Source: DASXZH01 sp036502005 (GTDB lineage Bacteria; Armatimonadota; Fimbriimonadia; Fimbriimonadales; Fimbriimonadaceae). From it: DNA of 64,000 nt. Made by a program: the position numbers and the translations under genes. The stretch's first letter is position 1. Each line of letters opens with the position of its first letter. Where the stretch lies: NCBI GenBank assembly GCA_036502005.1, contig DASXZH010000037.1, forward strand, positions 40,761 through 104,760, read 5' to 3'. Shown piece after piece: positions 17,367-26,967 of this stretch. The notes beneath the pieces are model-generated. The model saw only the letters and a program-made list of their open reading frames with translations. It was not told where the DNA came from and did no database searches.

Positions 17367-17921
17367 ATGTTTTCCGTAATAGCGCAGGATGGCAAGACTT
17401 ACGGGCCAGTTGATGTGGCCACCCTAAAGGATTGGTGCATTCAGGGGCGGGTGACGCCGGACACGAACGTGATCGACGGGATTTCCGGACGTACGATGCG
17501 CGCTGCAGATCTGCAGGATCTTTACGGGATTTTCCCGGGACCGCCTCAGATCGTGCAAGGCCAGTCTCAGGGCTCCCCTTACGGACAGCCGCCTGCTGGG
17601 TCGCCGTACGGCTATCAGCAACCTACGCCGTTTGCCAACTCGTATTCACAGCCTCCGACGTCTTATTCGAGCATTTCGCCCTACATGCCAAAAAGTAAGA
17701 TTGCGGCCGCGCTATTTGCGATCTTTTTGGGCGGTCTTGGCATTCACCGGTTTTATCTCGGTTACACAACGATCGGGGTGGCCATGCTGCTAATGTTCCT
17801 TTTTGGATGGGTGCTGCTTTTCATTCCAAACATCGTTGTGGCGATTTGGGCGCTGATTGATTTTGTAATGATCTTGACCGGAGGGCTTCCGGATGCCCAG
17901 GGCCAACCTCTAACTGCTTAA
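17367..17921 (+). CDS. GYF_2 and TM2 domain membrane protein
   Basis: 184 residues. Residues 1-60 form a GYF_2-type domain (YGPVDVATLKDWCIQGRVTPDTNV). Residues 65-110 are a Gly/Pro/Tyr/Gln-rich linker. Residues 112-175 form a TM2 domain with two membrane helices (ALFAIFLGGLGIHRFYLGYT, then LLMFLFGWVLLFIPNIVVAI). The N-domain should face the cytoplasm. Role unknown; TM2 proteins are linked to membrane stress and folding. Confidence 0.88.
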   Translation: MFSVIAQDGKTYGPVDVATLKDWCIQGRVTPDTNVIDGISGRTMRAADLQDLYGIFPGPPQIVQGQSQGSPYGQPPAGSPYGYQQPTPFANSYSQPPTSYSSISPYMPKSKIAAALFAIFLGGLGIHRFYLGYTTIGVAMLLMFLFGWVLLFIPNIVVAIWALIDFVMILTGGLPDAQGQPLTA

Positions 17922-19824
17922 GTTCGAGCGAATAATCGCTCTCTTTTTGCTAGGCTTGATCGTTTGCGGCTGTCAACAAACTCGTGTGCATGCGCCCGTC
18001 GCAACGACAAAAGCAGACCCATGGATTTTAGAGTGCGATGACAAGGCCACGACTGTACCGGCCTATTTAACAAACGGCTTTCTGGGCGTTCGAATCAAGC
18101 GCGATGGAACGGGAGCCGTGCCTGGTTTCTTACTGCCAGGAGCCTATAACTCGCACCAGAACATCATCGATTTGCCAAACCCGCTGCAGCAAAAGTGGAG
18201 CGCGTTTGACCTGGCTACAGCGGACAAATACAGCCAAACACTGAATATGAAGTCTGGGGTTCTGACCACTTCGTGGACTCAGCCCAATCTCACCGTAAAG
18301 TGCCAGCAGGTGTGCAGTCCAACTCGCGCCGTCATTGCCCAACGCTGGGATATCGAATCCAGCGAACGGGCCACTTTAGAGTGCGACGAAACGCAACCAG
18401 GCCTTCATACCGAGCTCGACATAGCGGGGACAACGCCTTTCATCCAGGCTTACCGCGTTCAACTTTTGGGAGGCATCGAAAATGGTCTCACCGAGGTTCG
18501 GCTGCCGAACGGCCACGATTTCGGCTGCGCCGATTTGCATATCCGGGGGATAGCTCCTCCTCATCACCAACTCACGTTTGAGCAAGTTTGGGATTTTTCG
18601 CCTGGGGCAACCTGGCAAACGATGCCGAACACGTTTGAAACGGTTCGGGATCAATCCAATTCGGCTTGGGCGAAGCGATGGCAAACCGATATCGTAATCG
18701 ATGGCCCAGTAGAAGACCAAGAGGCCATTCACAGCTGGCTATTTTATCTGCGGGCAAGTGCGAGCGCCGAAAAGTGGCCGGACTTCAACCCATTGGGTCT
18801 TAGCAGCAACCTGTACAAGGGCCACATCTTTTGGGATGCAGATGCGTGGATGTTTCCAGCCTTATGTTTTACTGATCCTAAAGCAGCCTCCGTGATTCCG
18901 AACTATCGGCTCAAAAATGGTTACTACAACAAAACCGGAGTAGTTTTCTTCCCTTGGGAATCAGCCGAAACTTTCGAAGAGCTAGCGCCTCGCGCATTGC
19001 AAAATGAACAGCATATTACGGGAGACGTCGCCTTCATGTTGAACCAGGCGTCCGAACTCGGTCTCGCGTCTAAGTACCCGGTCGCAAGTGTTCTGGCGGG
19101 AGCCTCGCGTTACTATCAAGGCATTGCTTCCAACGGCGGCAAAATGCTCCACATTCGACAGGTCAAAGGCCCTGACGAATACCACGTAGGCGATGACGAT
19201 CTCTACACAAACGCTCTTGCCCAATGGCTCTCGGATATCACCAACTCCAAGCTGCGTTACTTCTTGCCACATGATTCACAAAGCCTGCTAACTTATGATA
19301 ACGATCCAGTTAGAAACTATCAGCAGGCCGATGCCGTGCTGGCCATCTACCCTGTCCAAAACAAAACGGCCGAAGAGCAGGAAGCGATCATGATGGAAAG
19401 ATTCCCGCCGAAAACAAACAAATTTGGACCGGCCATGACCGATTCGGTTCAGGCCCTCATCCTTGCCCGAGCAGGCTCAAACGAACCGGCGTATGAAGAA
19501 TGGGAGAAAAGTTGGAAAGACTTTTTGAACCCGCTCGGCCTATTCGGTGAGATCCGCGGAAAGGATAGAACCTACTTTCAAACCGGCGCTGCCGGATGTT
19601 TGCAAACAGTATTGTACGGCTTTCTAGGTTTTAGGATAGACTTGCAAAATGACGTGCACGCCCCATGGAGGCACAGATTGAACGGAAAAGAATGGCTGAC
19701 CATTCAGCCCCACTTGCCTAAAGAGTGGAACCGCGTCACTTTTAAAAATTTCAGCCTGTTGGGTAAGCGTTACACGCTCACAGCGACTCAAAGCGGAATC
19801 ACCATGACTCAAGGAGAACCCTAA
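17914..19824 (+). CDS. GH65-like glycosidase or phosphorylase lipoprotein
   Basis: The usual track start would be TTG at 17947 (MLGLIVCGC), but in-frame residues back to CTG 17914 read LLKFERIIALFLL, a proper basic n-region and hydrophobic core. I therefore suggest initiation at CTG 17914, overlapping the TM2 stop; this start is uncertain. Cys in VCGCQQ would be lipidated. GHIFWDADAWMFPAL and RQVKGPDEYHVGDDDLYTN match the GH65 (alpha/alpha)6-barrel, with Glu of GPDE as the general acid. GH65 members are alpha-disaccharide phosphorylases or glucosylgalactosyl hydrolases. A lipid-anchored location favours hydrolysis. Confidence 0.8.
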   Translation: MLKFERIIALFLLGLIVCGCQQTRVHAPVATTKADPWILECDDKATTVPAYLTNGFLGVRIKRDGTGAVPGFLLPGAYNSHQNIIDLPNPLQQKWSAFDLATADKYSQTLNMKSGVLTTSWTQPNLTVKCQQVCSPTRAVIAQRWDIESSERATLECDETQPGLHTELDIAGTTPFIQAYRVQLLGGIENGLTEVRLPNGHDFGCADLHIRGIAPPHHQLTFEQVWDFSPGATWQTMPNTFETVRDQSNSAWAKRWQTDIVIDGPVEDQEAIHSWLFYLRASASAEKWPDFNPLGLSSNLYKGHIFWDADAWMFPALCFTDPKAASVIPNYRLKNGYYNKTGVVFFPWESAETFEELAPRALQNEQHITGDVAFMLNQASELGLASKYPVASVLAGASRYYQGIASNGGKMLHIRQVKGPDEYHVGDDDLYTNALAQWLSDITNSKLRYFLPHDSQSLLTYDNDPVRNYQQADAVLAIYPVQNKTAEEQEAIMMERFPPKTNKFGPAMTDSVQALILARAGSNEPAYEEWEKSWKDFLNPLGLFGEIRGKDRTYFQTGAAGCLQTVLYGFLGFRIDLQNDVHAPWRHRLNGKEWLTIQPHLPKEWNRVTFKNFSLLGKRYTLTATQSGITMTQGEP

Positions 19825-19829
19825 GAAAT

Positions 19830-20585
19830 ATGCCAAACGTTGTCTTGACGATCGACTGCGAAGGTGCTCATCACGATCGGTGCTTTACCAATGAATACAT
19901 CCGGATTTTGGAGAACGAGTTCGTTCCCGCGACCTGGCTTATTCACGTATCGCGCAAAGACCCGAACGCGAACACCGATCTTTATTATCATGAATACGTC
20001 CACAAGATCCCTAACTGGCACGAGCTTGGGATGAAGGTGAACTTTGAGAACGAGCGCGGTTACGTCGAGGACGAGAAAGAGCGATGCGACATCATGTGGA
20101 TCGCGAAAGATACGCTGAAGTCACACAGAATTAAAGCGACCAGCTTTAGGGCTGGCGGCTTCGCGTTGCTTCCTTCGGACGTGAAATACCTGGAAGAAAT
20201 GGGAATCCTGGTCGATAGTTCGGTAGTGCCCGATGCCGATTACAAGATGTTTGTGGATTGGACGGGCGCTCCGCACGAGCCTTACCATTCCGATCCCAGT
20301 GAGCTCACAAAGCCAGGCACCAATCGAATCCTGCACGTACCGATTGCAACCCATGAGGGCGTCCACGCTTATCTGCACACCGGATTCCATGCCCTAAAAC
20401 CGCTTTTTGAGGCGAATATGGACCGCGAAGTAATCTGCATCGGCCTTAGGGATTATCACGACTCAGCGGATGATCTTATTCAGACAATTCGTTACTTCCG
20501 AAGCAAGGGGGCTCACTTTACGACCCTGACTCAGGCGGCAAGCGAACACTTTGAGCACCACGAAGCGCTAGCCGGAGTCAACTAA
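19830..20585 (+). CDS. Polysaccharide deacetylase-like protein
   Basis: 251 residues without signal peptide. VVLTIDCEGAHHDRCF gives the DxE-type start seen in the NodB superfamily, and FRAGGFALLPSDVKYLEEMGILVDSSVVPD matches the later FRaG...DSSv motifs. The HxxxH metal motif is not in its usual form. It lies six bases after the GH65-like gene and is probably co-transcribed, which suggests a role on a glycan. It overlaps the convergent hybrid kinase by four bases. Confidence 0.75.
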   Translation: MPNVVLTIDCEGAHHDRCFTNEYIRILENEFVPATWLIHVSRKDPNANTDLYYHEYVHKIPNWHELGMKVNFENERGYVEDEKERCDIMWIAKDTLKSHRIKATSFRAGGFALLPSDVKYLEEMGILVDSSVVPDADYKMFVDWTGAPHEPYHSDPSELTKPGTNRILHVPIATHEGVHAYLHTGFHALKPLFEANMDREVICIGLRDYHDSADDLIQTIRYFRSKGAHFTTLTQAASEHFEHHEALAGVN

Positions 20586-23455
20586 GCCGCGTCGTTATTT
20601 GAGAACCGGAAATCGCACTCTTTTCTAAGTGCGGCGATTTCCGGTTCCAAATGGGTGGCCATTATCTTAATGTTTTCAAGGCTCTCATCGCCTTGGCGAT
20701 CCTCAAGATTCTCGCAAAGATCGGCCAGTCTTTCGGCGCCAATTGTTTTGCACATTCCCTTTAGAGTGTGGGCAAGATAAGTAACGGTGTTGACATCTGT
20801 CGCTTCTGCCGCCGCGCGTAGTTTCGTTACCAAGGTTGGCGCCGTTCGCCAGAACTCTTCTAGCAAGTCGTGAATGAAATCGGGCTCGAAATGTAGAGCC
20901 TCGGAGAGCTGGCTCATGTTGAAGGTTTGAAGAGCACCTGGGCCGGAAGTGTGCGCGGGCGCCTTTTCTTCCTCAATTTCAGATTCCACGGAACCAAGCC
21001 ACTTGGCCAGCATGTCTTGAAGCTCATCAGGTTTGACGGGCTTGGGAAGGTAGTCGTCCATGCCCGCTGCTAAACATCGCTCTCGATCACCAGACATGGC
21101 GTTTGCCGTCATGGCGACGATAATGGCCCGGCGATTTGTGCCCTGCTCTCGCCGTCTTACCTCGGTCGATGTTTCATAGCCGTCCATACCCGGCATCTGA
21201 ACGTCCATGAGCACCAAAGCATATTTGTTTGCTTCGAGCATCTCAAGTGCGGTTTCGCCATCCGGAGCGACCTCAACATCGCAGTCGAGCTTGCTTAAAA
21301 GTTGGATGGCGACCTTCTGGTTAATCACGTTATCTTCAACGAGCAGGATCTTTCGAGCCTTTTCGCCTTTTGGAAGGGTTCCAAGTTCAAGTCGAGCCGT
21401 AGCTTTCACAACTTGGTCGGCCTTACCCAAAGCTATGGCAAGGGCATTGTAGAGCTGGATCTGCCTACAAGGTTTGCCTACGACGGCGCTAAATATCTTC
21501 GCTCTTGATTCGACGACCGCCATCTGGGTGGTAAGAAGAATGCCTGGCACCTCTTCGTAACCCGCCTTCGTTCGGACTTCGGCAATAAAGGCCTCGGGGT
21601 CAAAATCGGGCGTGCTGCCATCTAGCAGCATGGCCCGGAAAAGCACGCCGGCCGGTTGCTGATGAATGACAGAAATCGCTTCTTGCCGGTTGCGGGCAGC
21701 AACAACCACGCAATCCCAAGACTCAACAAGTTCCGTAAGGGTTCTTATCTGTGTCTCGCTTCCGGATACAGCCAGAATTCTCGCCTTAAGCGGCTCTCGA
21801 TGCTCGGCCGCTGAATCGGGCGAAAGTATCGGCAGCGGCAACTCAACAAAGAAGGTGCTGCCTTTGCCTTCGTCACTCTCAAGCCAGAGCCTTCCACCCA
21901 TGATGTGGGTTAGCTGCTTACAAATCGTTAAACCTAGGCCGGTGCCGCCATATTTTCTTGTCGTGCTGCCATCGGCTTGGGTAAAGCTTTCAAACACCGC
22001 TTCTTGCCGCTCTTTGGGGATTCCGATGCCGGTGTCCTTCACTGAAAAAACGATGACAGCCGTTAAGGGAGTTCGGTTTTTCAGGCGGGCTTCGATCACG
22101 ACTTCGCCTTGGGAAGTGAACTTGATGGCGTTTGTTACAAGGTTGGAAATGACCTGTCGAATTCGGCCTGGGTCGCCTTGCAAAACATCCGGAATGGCAG
22201 GATCAACGTGGCAAATAATCTCAAGCCGCTTCTCTTGAGCCTTCTGGGCAAACAGGTCGCCAACTTCGCCCAAAGTCGCCTTAAGATCCATTTCCGTTTG
22301 ATCCAGCAGCATCTTCCCTGCTTCAGCTTTCGAGAAGTCCAGAATATCGTTGATGATCTCAAGTAGTGAATCGGCGCTGCGTTTGATGGTCTGGGTGAAG
22401 TCAAGCTGTTCGGGCGACAGAGGCGTCTCCAACAACAGACCGGTCATGCCGATCACGCCGTTCATGGGCGTTCGGATCTCGTGGCTCATGTTGGCCAAGA
22501 AGTCGGATTTGGCCAAGCTTGCGGCCCGGGCAGCATCGGCCATGCTTTGCGCTTCAGCAAGGGCAACCTCAAGCTCCGTGTTGGCTTCGGCCAAGGCAAC
22601 CTCGGCTCTCTTTCTTTCGGCGACTTCCTGCTCAAGCTCTTGGGTTCGCTGGCTAACCCTAGCTTCCAAGTCCTCATTCGCGGCCTTAAGATATTTGTCT
22701 CGTTGTTCAATTTCGGAGAGCATCCCGTTGAAGCCATCCACAAGGTGGCCAACTTCATCGTCGCTAGATTTGTCCACGCGAAGGCCGTAGTTCTTGAGCG
22801 TTGAAACAAGGCTCATGGCGTGCAGAAGCTTTAAAATAGGATCCGAAATAACCTTCTGCAGCCGGGTGCTAACCAGGAAGACAAGGAAGGCCGTGCAAGA
22901 AGCGATAACGGTCACAATCGCAAGATAGCTGTGTTGCCTGGTCTCCAGATCATTGGTATCGGATTCGATAAAGAGTTCGCCCTTCTGGACTCCCCTGACT
23001 TGCACAGGAAGAACGATACGTAGCCGTCCGTTCAGGGTCGTAAATGATTCTTTGGGCAGCGGAAAACGATGGATGTGGGGCGGATAAGTAGAAAGCGTTT
23101 GGCCCTTCGTATCATATAGTGCCGCGCGGCTTATGGTTGGCATCGCCCTCAACGAGAATAGCAACTCTTCCGCGCCTGCCTTATCATGAGCAGAAACAAC
23201 CCCGGCACTAGCTTGGGCCATCACGTGAGCCTGACTTTCTAACAACTCCCGCGTGGAGCTGTTGAAGTTGGCTTTGTCATAGAGAAGAAACGCGAAGCAA
23301 GCAAAGAGGAGCGCAATCGTCGTCGTGACCGTCGTGATCAGAATGAGCTTGCTTTTAATCGATAGGCTCTTAAGCCCTCGATTAGACAATGCCTCTACCT
23401 GAAAATGACTCAGCACAGATTGTGCGTTTTCAGGTTTGCTCTTCCTTCTTCCCAC
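20582..23455 (-). CDS. BarA-type hybrid sensor histidine kinase
   Basis: 957 residues. TM1 about 36-58, periplasmic sensor 60-172, TM2 about 177-196, HAMP 197-255 and a coiled coil 256-312. The HisKA domain has phospho-His325 in MSHEIRTPMN, and the ATPase domain shows NAIKF, DTGIGIP and GGTGLGL. A first receiver-like domain (556-680) lacks the N-terminal acidic pair (ILAVSGSE). A complete receiver follows with ILLVEDN and Asp751, then a C-terminal Hpt domain with His896 (LAHTLKGM). It would run a four-step phosphorelay to a response regulator not present here. Confidence 0.95.
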   Translation of the reverse strand: MGRRKSKPENAQSVLSHFQVEALSNRGLKSLSIKSKLILITTVTTTIALLFACFAFLLYDKANFNSSTRELLESQAHVMAQASAGVVSAHDKAGAEELLFSLRAMPTISRAALYDTKGQTLSTYPPHIHRFPLPKESFTTLNGRLRIVLPVQVRGVQKGELFIESDTNDLETRQHSYLAIVTVIASCTAFLVFLVSTRLQKVISDPILKLLHAMSLVSTLKNYGLRVDKSSDDEVGHLVDGFNGMLSEIEQRDKYLKAANEDLEARVSQRTQELEQEVAERKRAEVALAEANTELEVALAEAQSMADAARAASLAKSDFLANMSHEIRTPMNGVIGMTGLLLETPLSPEQLDFTQTIKRSADSLLEIINDILDFSKAEAGKMLLDQTEMDLKATLGEVGDLFAQKAQEKRLEIICHVDPAIPDVLQGDPGRIRQVISNLVTNAIKFTSQGEVVIEARLKNRTPLTAVIVFSVKDTGIGIPKERQEAVFESFTQADGSTTRKYGGTGLGLTICKQLTHIMGGRLWLESDEGKGSTFFVELPLPILSPDSAAEHREPLKARILAVSGSETQIRTLTELVESWDCVVVAARNRQEAISVIHQQPAGVLFRAMLLDGSTPDFDPEAFIAEVRTKAGYEEVPGILLTTQMAVVESRAKIFSAVVGKPCRQIQLYNALAIALGKADQVVKATARLELGTLPKGEKARKILLVEDNVINQKVAIQLLSKLDCDVEVAPDGETALEMLEANKYALVLMDVQMPGMDGYETSTEVRRREQGTNRRAIIVAMTANAMSGDRERCLAAGMDDYLPKPVKPDELQDMLAKWLGSVESEIEEEKAPAHTSGPGALQTFNMSQLSEALHFEPDFIHDLLEEFWRTAPTLVTKLRAAAEATDVNTVTYLAHTLKGMCKTIGAERLADLCENLEDRQGDESLENIKIMATHLEPEIAALRKECDFRFSNNDAA

Positions 23456-23559
23456 TCCAAAATAGTCGGCAGTGAAGCTGGTTAACTCAACGCCAGAAAG
23501 GGACTTTTGGGCTTATTTCTCTCTTTTTTGCCTTAAAGGTAGCGGCAAGGCTTGGCAAT

Positions 23560-23604
23560 ACGCGGATTTGCGATGCCTGGGAAAGCCCGATTTCTAATCC
23601 GCGT
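23560..23604. other. Intergenic hairpin ACGCGGATT...AATCCGCGT
   Basis: Perfect 9-bp inverted repeat (23560-23568 and 23596-23604) with a 27-base loop between the divergent hybrid kinase and livF genes. There is no T tract, so it is probably a regulatory or repeat element and not a terminator. Confidence 0.5.
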
Positions 23605-23686
23605 AAGGCGTTAGTCCGCGATATCATGCTTTATGATCTTCGCCGCGATTCAATCAACGCGAATCAGGTAGAACTCTTAACCGGCC

Positions 23687-24391
23687 ATGATGCTCTCAAT
23701 TCGCGATATCAATGTCTTTTACGGAGCTATTCATGCCCTCAACGATGTAAGCATTGAGGTTGAGAAGGGCGAAATCGTCGCGATTATCGGCTCCAACGGG
23801 GCCGGCAAAAGCACACTGCTTCGCACCATCAGCGGTCTACTAAGGCCAAAAACGGGCAGCATTTCGCTTGAGGGCGAACAGATTGACACGGTACCCGCTC
23901 ACGAAATCGTTCAACGGGGAATCAGCCACTCTCCGGAAGGACGGCGCATTTTTACAAATATGACTGTGTTGGAGAACCTCCAACTAGGCGCGTTCACGCG
24001 AAAAGACGCAGAAATCTCATCCGACATGGACGAAGTCATGCGGCGATTTCCACGGCTTCGAGAAAGGATCCGCCAAAACGCTGGAACGTTGAGCGGCGGA
24101 GAGCAGCAGATGCTCGCTATCGGCAGAGCGCTTATGGCCCGCCCAAAGCTTCTTCTTCTGGATGAGCCCAGTTTGGGACTTGCCCCTAACTTGGTAGCAG
24201 AAATATTCAAGATCGTTATCGAACTAAATGCGGAGGGGGTAACTGTTCTACTAGTGGAGCAAAATGCCTTCCGTGCCTTAGAAATTTCGCATAGAGCTTA
24301 CGTGCTCGAAACCGGCTCCATTGTCCTTTCCGATTCGGGTAAAAACTTATTAAGTAATCCGAAGGTGAAAGAAGCCTACTTAGGAGGCTAA
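23687..24391 (+). CDS. livF: LivF-type ABC transporter ATPase (orphan)
   Basis: 234 residues, the standard LivF length. Walker A GSNGAGKST, the LivF-typical SPEGRRIFTNMTVLENLQLGA, signature LSGGEQQM, Walker B LLLLDEP, then SLGLAP and a conserved His-loop region. In branched-chain amino acid systems this is one of two ATPases. No livG, livH, livM or binding-protein gene is adjacent, so the partners must be elsewhere or it serves another permease. rimI follows after three bases. Confidence 0.9.
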   Translation: MMLSIRDINVFYGAIHALNDVSIEVEKGEIVAIIGSNGAGKSTLLRTISGLLRPKTGSISLEGEQIDTVPAHEIVQRGISHSPEGRRIFTNMTVLENLQLGAFTRKDAEISSDMDEVMRRFPRLRERIRQNAGTLSGGEQQMLAIGRALMARPKLLLLDEPSLGLAPNLVAEIFKIVIELNAEGVTVLLVEQNAFRALEISHRAYVLETGSIVLSDSGKNLLSNPKVKEAYLGG

Positions 24392-24394
24392 AAC

Positions 24395-24877
24395 GTGGAA
24401 ACAGTCGACCTGCGATCTCTTCGCTATGAACCGCTGAAAGAGTCGCATTTTCCTCGAATCCTGGAAATCGAAAAGGACTCGAATACCGCTCCCTGGTCCG
24501 AGAAAAGTTTTAAGAACGAGTTGAGCAATCCGCAAAGCGTCTTTATCGTCGCTTTTCTAGGATCCAAAATCGCCGGTTTCGGCGGATTGTGGCTTTGCGT
24601 CGATGAGGCTCATATCACCACCATTGCCATTGCCCCCGAATTCCGTCGAAACGGCCTCGGCAAAGCACTAATGGTTCAGCTCTTGAACCGAGCCCAAGAT
24701 AAAGGAATGACCTGTTCCACGCTGGAAGTTAGGGCGGGAAATGAAGCGGCCATAAACCTTTACAAGCAGTTGGGCTACGTGGACACTGCGCGGAGACGTG
24801 GCTATTATCCGGACAACCACGAAGACGCTCTCGTAATGTGGATGCACGATTTGCAATCTTGGACCCCGGCCGCGTGA
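24395..24877 (+). CDS. rimI: Ribosomal-protein-alanine N-acetyltransferase
   Basis: 160 residues from GTG at 24395, which has a strong site (AGGAGG, eight bases upstream). GNAT fold: APWSEKSFKNEL, the acetyl-CoA loop APEFRRNGLGKAL, then LEVRAGNEAAINLYKQLGY and RRRGYYPDNHEDALVM as in RimI. It acetylates the N-terminus of ribosomal protein S18 in E. coli. It overlaps tsaD by four bases, a common pairing. Confidence 0.93.
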   Translation: METVDLRSLRYEPLKESHFPRILEIEKDSNTAPWSEKSFKNELSNPQSVFIVAFLGSKIAGFGGLWLCVDEAHITTIAIAPEFRRNGLGKALMVQLLNRAQDKGMTCSTLEVRAGNEAAINLYKQLGYVDTARRRGYYPDNHEDALVMWMHDLQSWTPAA

Positions 24878-25884
24878 GCGACCGTTGGTTCCAGCACCCA
24901 ATCCTAGCCATCGAGACTTCATGCGATGAGACGAGCGCAGCAGTGGTCGTCGGGACCACGATCAAATCGAACGTTATTTCCAGCCAAATCAAGCTACATG
25001 AAAAATGGGGCGGCGTTGTTCCGGAGGCGGCAGCAAGAGCCCATGTGGAAGCAGTTCTTCCGATAATCCAGCAGGCCCTCGACGAAGCCGGAACCCCAAT
25101 GCCTGATATCGAAGCAGTTGCCGTCACCAACCGGCCAGGTCTGGTTGGAGCGCTGAGCGTGGGAGTTACGGCGGCAAAGTCCATTGCCTATAGCCGTTCG
25201 ATTCCGTTACTCGGCGTCCACCACCTTGAAGGCCACTTACTCAGCACGTTTGCCGATGACAACGAGGTCCCGTTCTCCCATTTGGCCCTGATTGCTTCGG
25301 GTGGGCACACCGAGTTGGTTATTGTTCGAGGCCTTGGCGAATACGAAATCGTTGGCCACACCATCGACGATGCAGCGGGAGAAGCATTCGATAAATCGGC
25401 CCGATTGTTTGGCCTTCCTTATCCCGGAGGGCGATCCATGGAAGAGCAAGCTGATGGCGGCAATCCACTTAGGTATCCATTGCCAAAAGGGCTTGCCAAA
25501 GACAACCTGCATTTCAGCTTTAGTGGCCTCAAAACGGCCGTTCTACGGCTGACGCAGACTGAGGGCGAAGCGCTTTCCATTCGCGATGCGGCGGCATCGG
25601 TGCAGCACGCTATCGTCAGCGTTCTCACGGAAAAAACAGTTTCGGCTGCGGAAACTTACCGCGTTAAGGCAATAACGTTGGTCGGCGGTGTCGCTGCAAA
25701 CGTCAGTTTAAGAAAAAGCTTAGCAGCCGCCTCTTCTCAAATTGGGCTCTCGTTTCAGGCTGCTCCATTAAAGCTTTGCACGGACAATGCGGCTATGATC
25801 GGCATTGCCGCAAGCCATCGCTTGGCGAAAGGCGAAAGATCAGCTTTCGACCTCGAAACTCTGCCTAACGCGGACTTACCTTAG
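24874..25884 (+). CDS. tsaD: tRNA N6-threonylcarbamoyladenosine transferase
   Basis: 336 residues from GTG at 24874, whose GTGA overlaps the rimI stop; the ATG at 24838 would add 12 unconserved residues. ASKHA fold with ETSCDETSAAVV, the metal motif HHLEGH, ASGGHTELV, IDDAAGEAFDK and late GGVAANVSLR. It transfers threonylcarbamoyl to A37 of ANN-decoding tRNAs with TsaB and TsaE, which are not in this window. Confidence 0.97.
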   Translation: MSDRWFQHPILAIETSCDETSAAVVVGTTIKSNVISSQIKLHEKWGGVVPEAAARAHVEAVLPIIQQALDEAGTPMPDIEAVAVTNRPGLVGALSVGVTAAKSIAYSRSIPLLGVHHLEGHLLSTFADDNEVPFSHLALIASGGHTELVIVRGLGEYEIVGHTIDDAAGEAFDKSARLFGLPYPGGRSMEEQADGGNPLRYPLPKGLAKDNLHFSFSGLKTAVLRLTQTEGEALSIRDAAASVQHAIVSVLTEKTVSAAETYRVKAITLVGGVAANVSLRKSLAAASSQIGLSFQAAPLKLCTDNAAMIGIAASHRLAKGERSAFDLETLPNADLP

Positions 25885-26217
25885 CGAAAAAGATCCACCA
25901 CTGAAGCCGGCAGCGAAAGGTGGTTGCGCTAGAACCGGCCTCGTGATTACAGGAAGAAATCTCTTTCTTTCGGGTTTTGTTAAGACTTCGGAAGCGGCCG
26001 AAAGACTATCTAAGCAGCACCCTGCCATTTCCTTAACTTCGTATTCACCAGTGCGCCACGCTCCCCCGATGGTGACGACAACGTGGCAACTTGCACAATT
26101 GCATTTAACGTTGGACAAGACTTGTTTTTTGACGAGCGTCGCAATCGATGATTGAACTCTTCGCTCTTTCTCATCCGAGCCTGCGGCATTGAAGACTACA
26201 TGGACCATTTGTTTCAC
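25876..26217 (-). CDS. Possible small Cys-rich hypothetical protein
   Basis: 113 residues from GTG, or 110 from the ATG three codons on. The first 70 residues look protein-like (VVFNAAGSDEKERRVQSS, CNCASCHVVVTIGG, GCCLDSL) with two Cys clusters that might bind metal. The last 40 residues are low quality and overlap the tsaD end. No family recognised. If it is not a gene, the roughly 400 bases between tsaD and the pentapeptide gene hold nothing else I can see. Confidence 0.35.
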   Translation of the reverse strand: MKQMVHVVFNAAGSDEKERRVQSSIATLVKKQVLSNVKCNCASCHVVVTIGGAWRTGEYEVKEMAGCCLDSLSAASEVLTKPERKRFLPVITRPVLAQPPFAAGFSGGSFSLR

Positions 26218-26284
26218 TTAGTAATATTCTAAGCGTCGGCGGCCGGTTTACGTGTCGTATTTTCTTTTGACGCGTCGGACTTTC

Positions 26285-26962
26285 TTAGTCCCGCATGATC
26301 AGGCCGAGAGCCTTTGCCAAGATCGGCGCGATTTCGGTTGCCTGGTCTAAATCGATAATTACCCTCTTGAGAAAGGCGATGCCGTTGATCCCGGCGAGTT
26401 GGCTAGAGCGAAGATCCAAATGCTGGATCTGGCATTGGTGAAAAACACTGCCGGCTAAGACGCAATTCTCCAATCGCACTTTCTCGAACTTGGTGCTGTC
26501 CCAATCCGATTGCTCCAGCGCGCAGTCTAGAAAATGCACGTTCAGCAAGGTTGCATAGCTGAAGTTGGCCAAATCCAATTTGCAGTTCTTAAATGTGACG
26601 TCTTTAAGGATCGCGTCGCCGAATTGAACTCCGGATAGACAACTGCTTTCAAGAAGGGTTCTGCTGATAGAGCCGTTGTCAGCGACCATGTTCCTTAAAT
26701 CGCAATCGAGGAAGTGGGCATCCGTTATTTGAAGGGCTCCTAACTTGGCGCCTATGAGCGAACAGTTTGCAAGCTTGACGCCCTGGAAAAGGACAGATCG
26801 GGCTTCGATGTCAAATAATCTGGCCTTTGAATATTCCTGGCGCTTGAAAACGGCCTCATTCACAAAGGCCGTTTCATCCAAAATCCCAACCGGCAAATTA
26901 GGAAGAAGTTGAGGTGGAGCAGGGTCTACCTCAACTTCTTTCTTTTGTACTTTTCTCTGCAA
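26285..26962 (-). CDS. Pentapeptide-repeat protein
   Basis: 225 residues. From about residue 48 to 190 the sequence repeats A(D/N)LXX-like quintets (for example FQGVKLANCSLIGAKLG, FKNCKLDLANFSYATLLNV), the right-handed quadrilateral beta-helix pattern. There is no signal peptide. An N-terminal charged stretch (KVQKKEVEVDP) precedes it. Role unknown; related proteins act as scaffolds or DNA mimics. It lies five bases after the BI-1 gene. Confidence 0.85.
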   Translation of the reverse strand: MQRKVQKKEVEVDPAPPQLLPNLPVGILDETAFVNEAVFKRQEYSKARLFDIEARSVLFQGVKLANCSLIGAKLGALQITDAHFLDCDLRNMVADNGSISRTLLESSCLSGVQFGDAILKDVTFKNCKLDLANFSYATLLNVHFLDCALEQSDWDSTKFEKVRLENCVLAGSVFHQCQIQHLDLRSSQLAGINGIAFLKRVIIDLDQATEIAPILAKALGLIMRD

Positions 26963-26967
26963 TCTGC

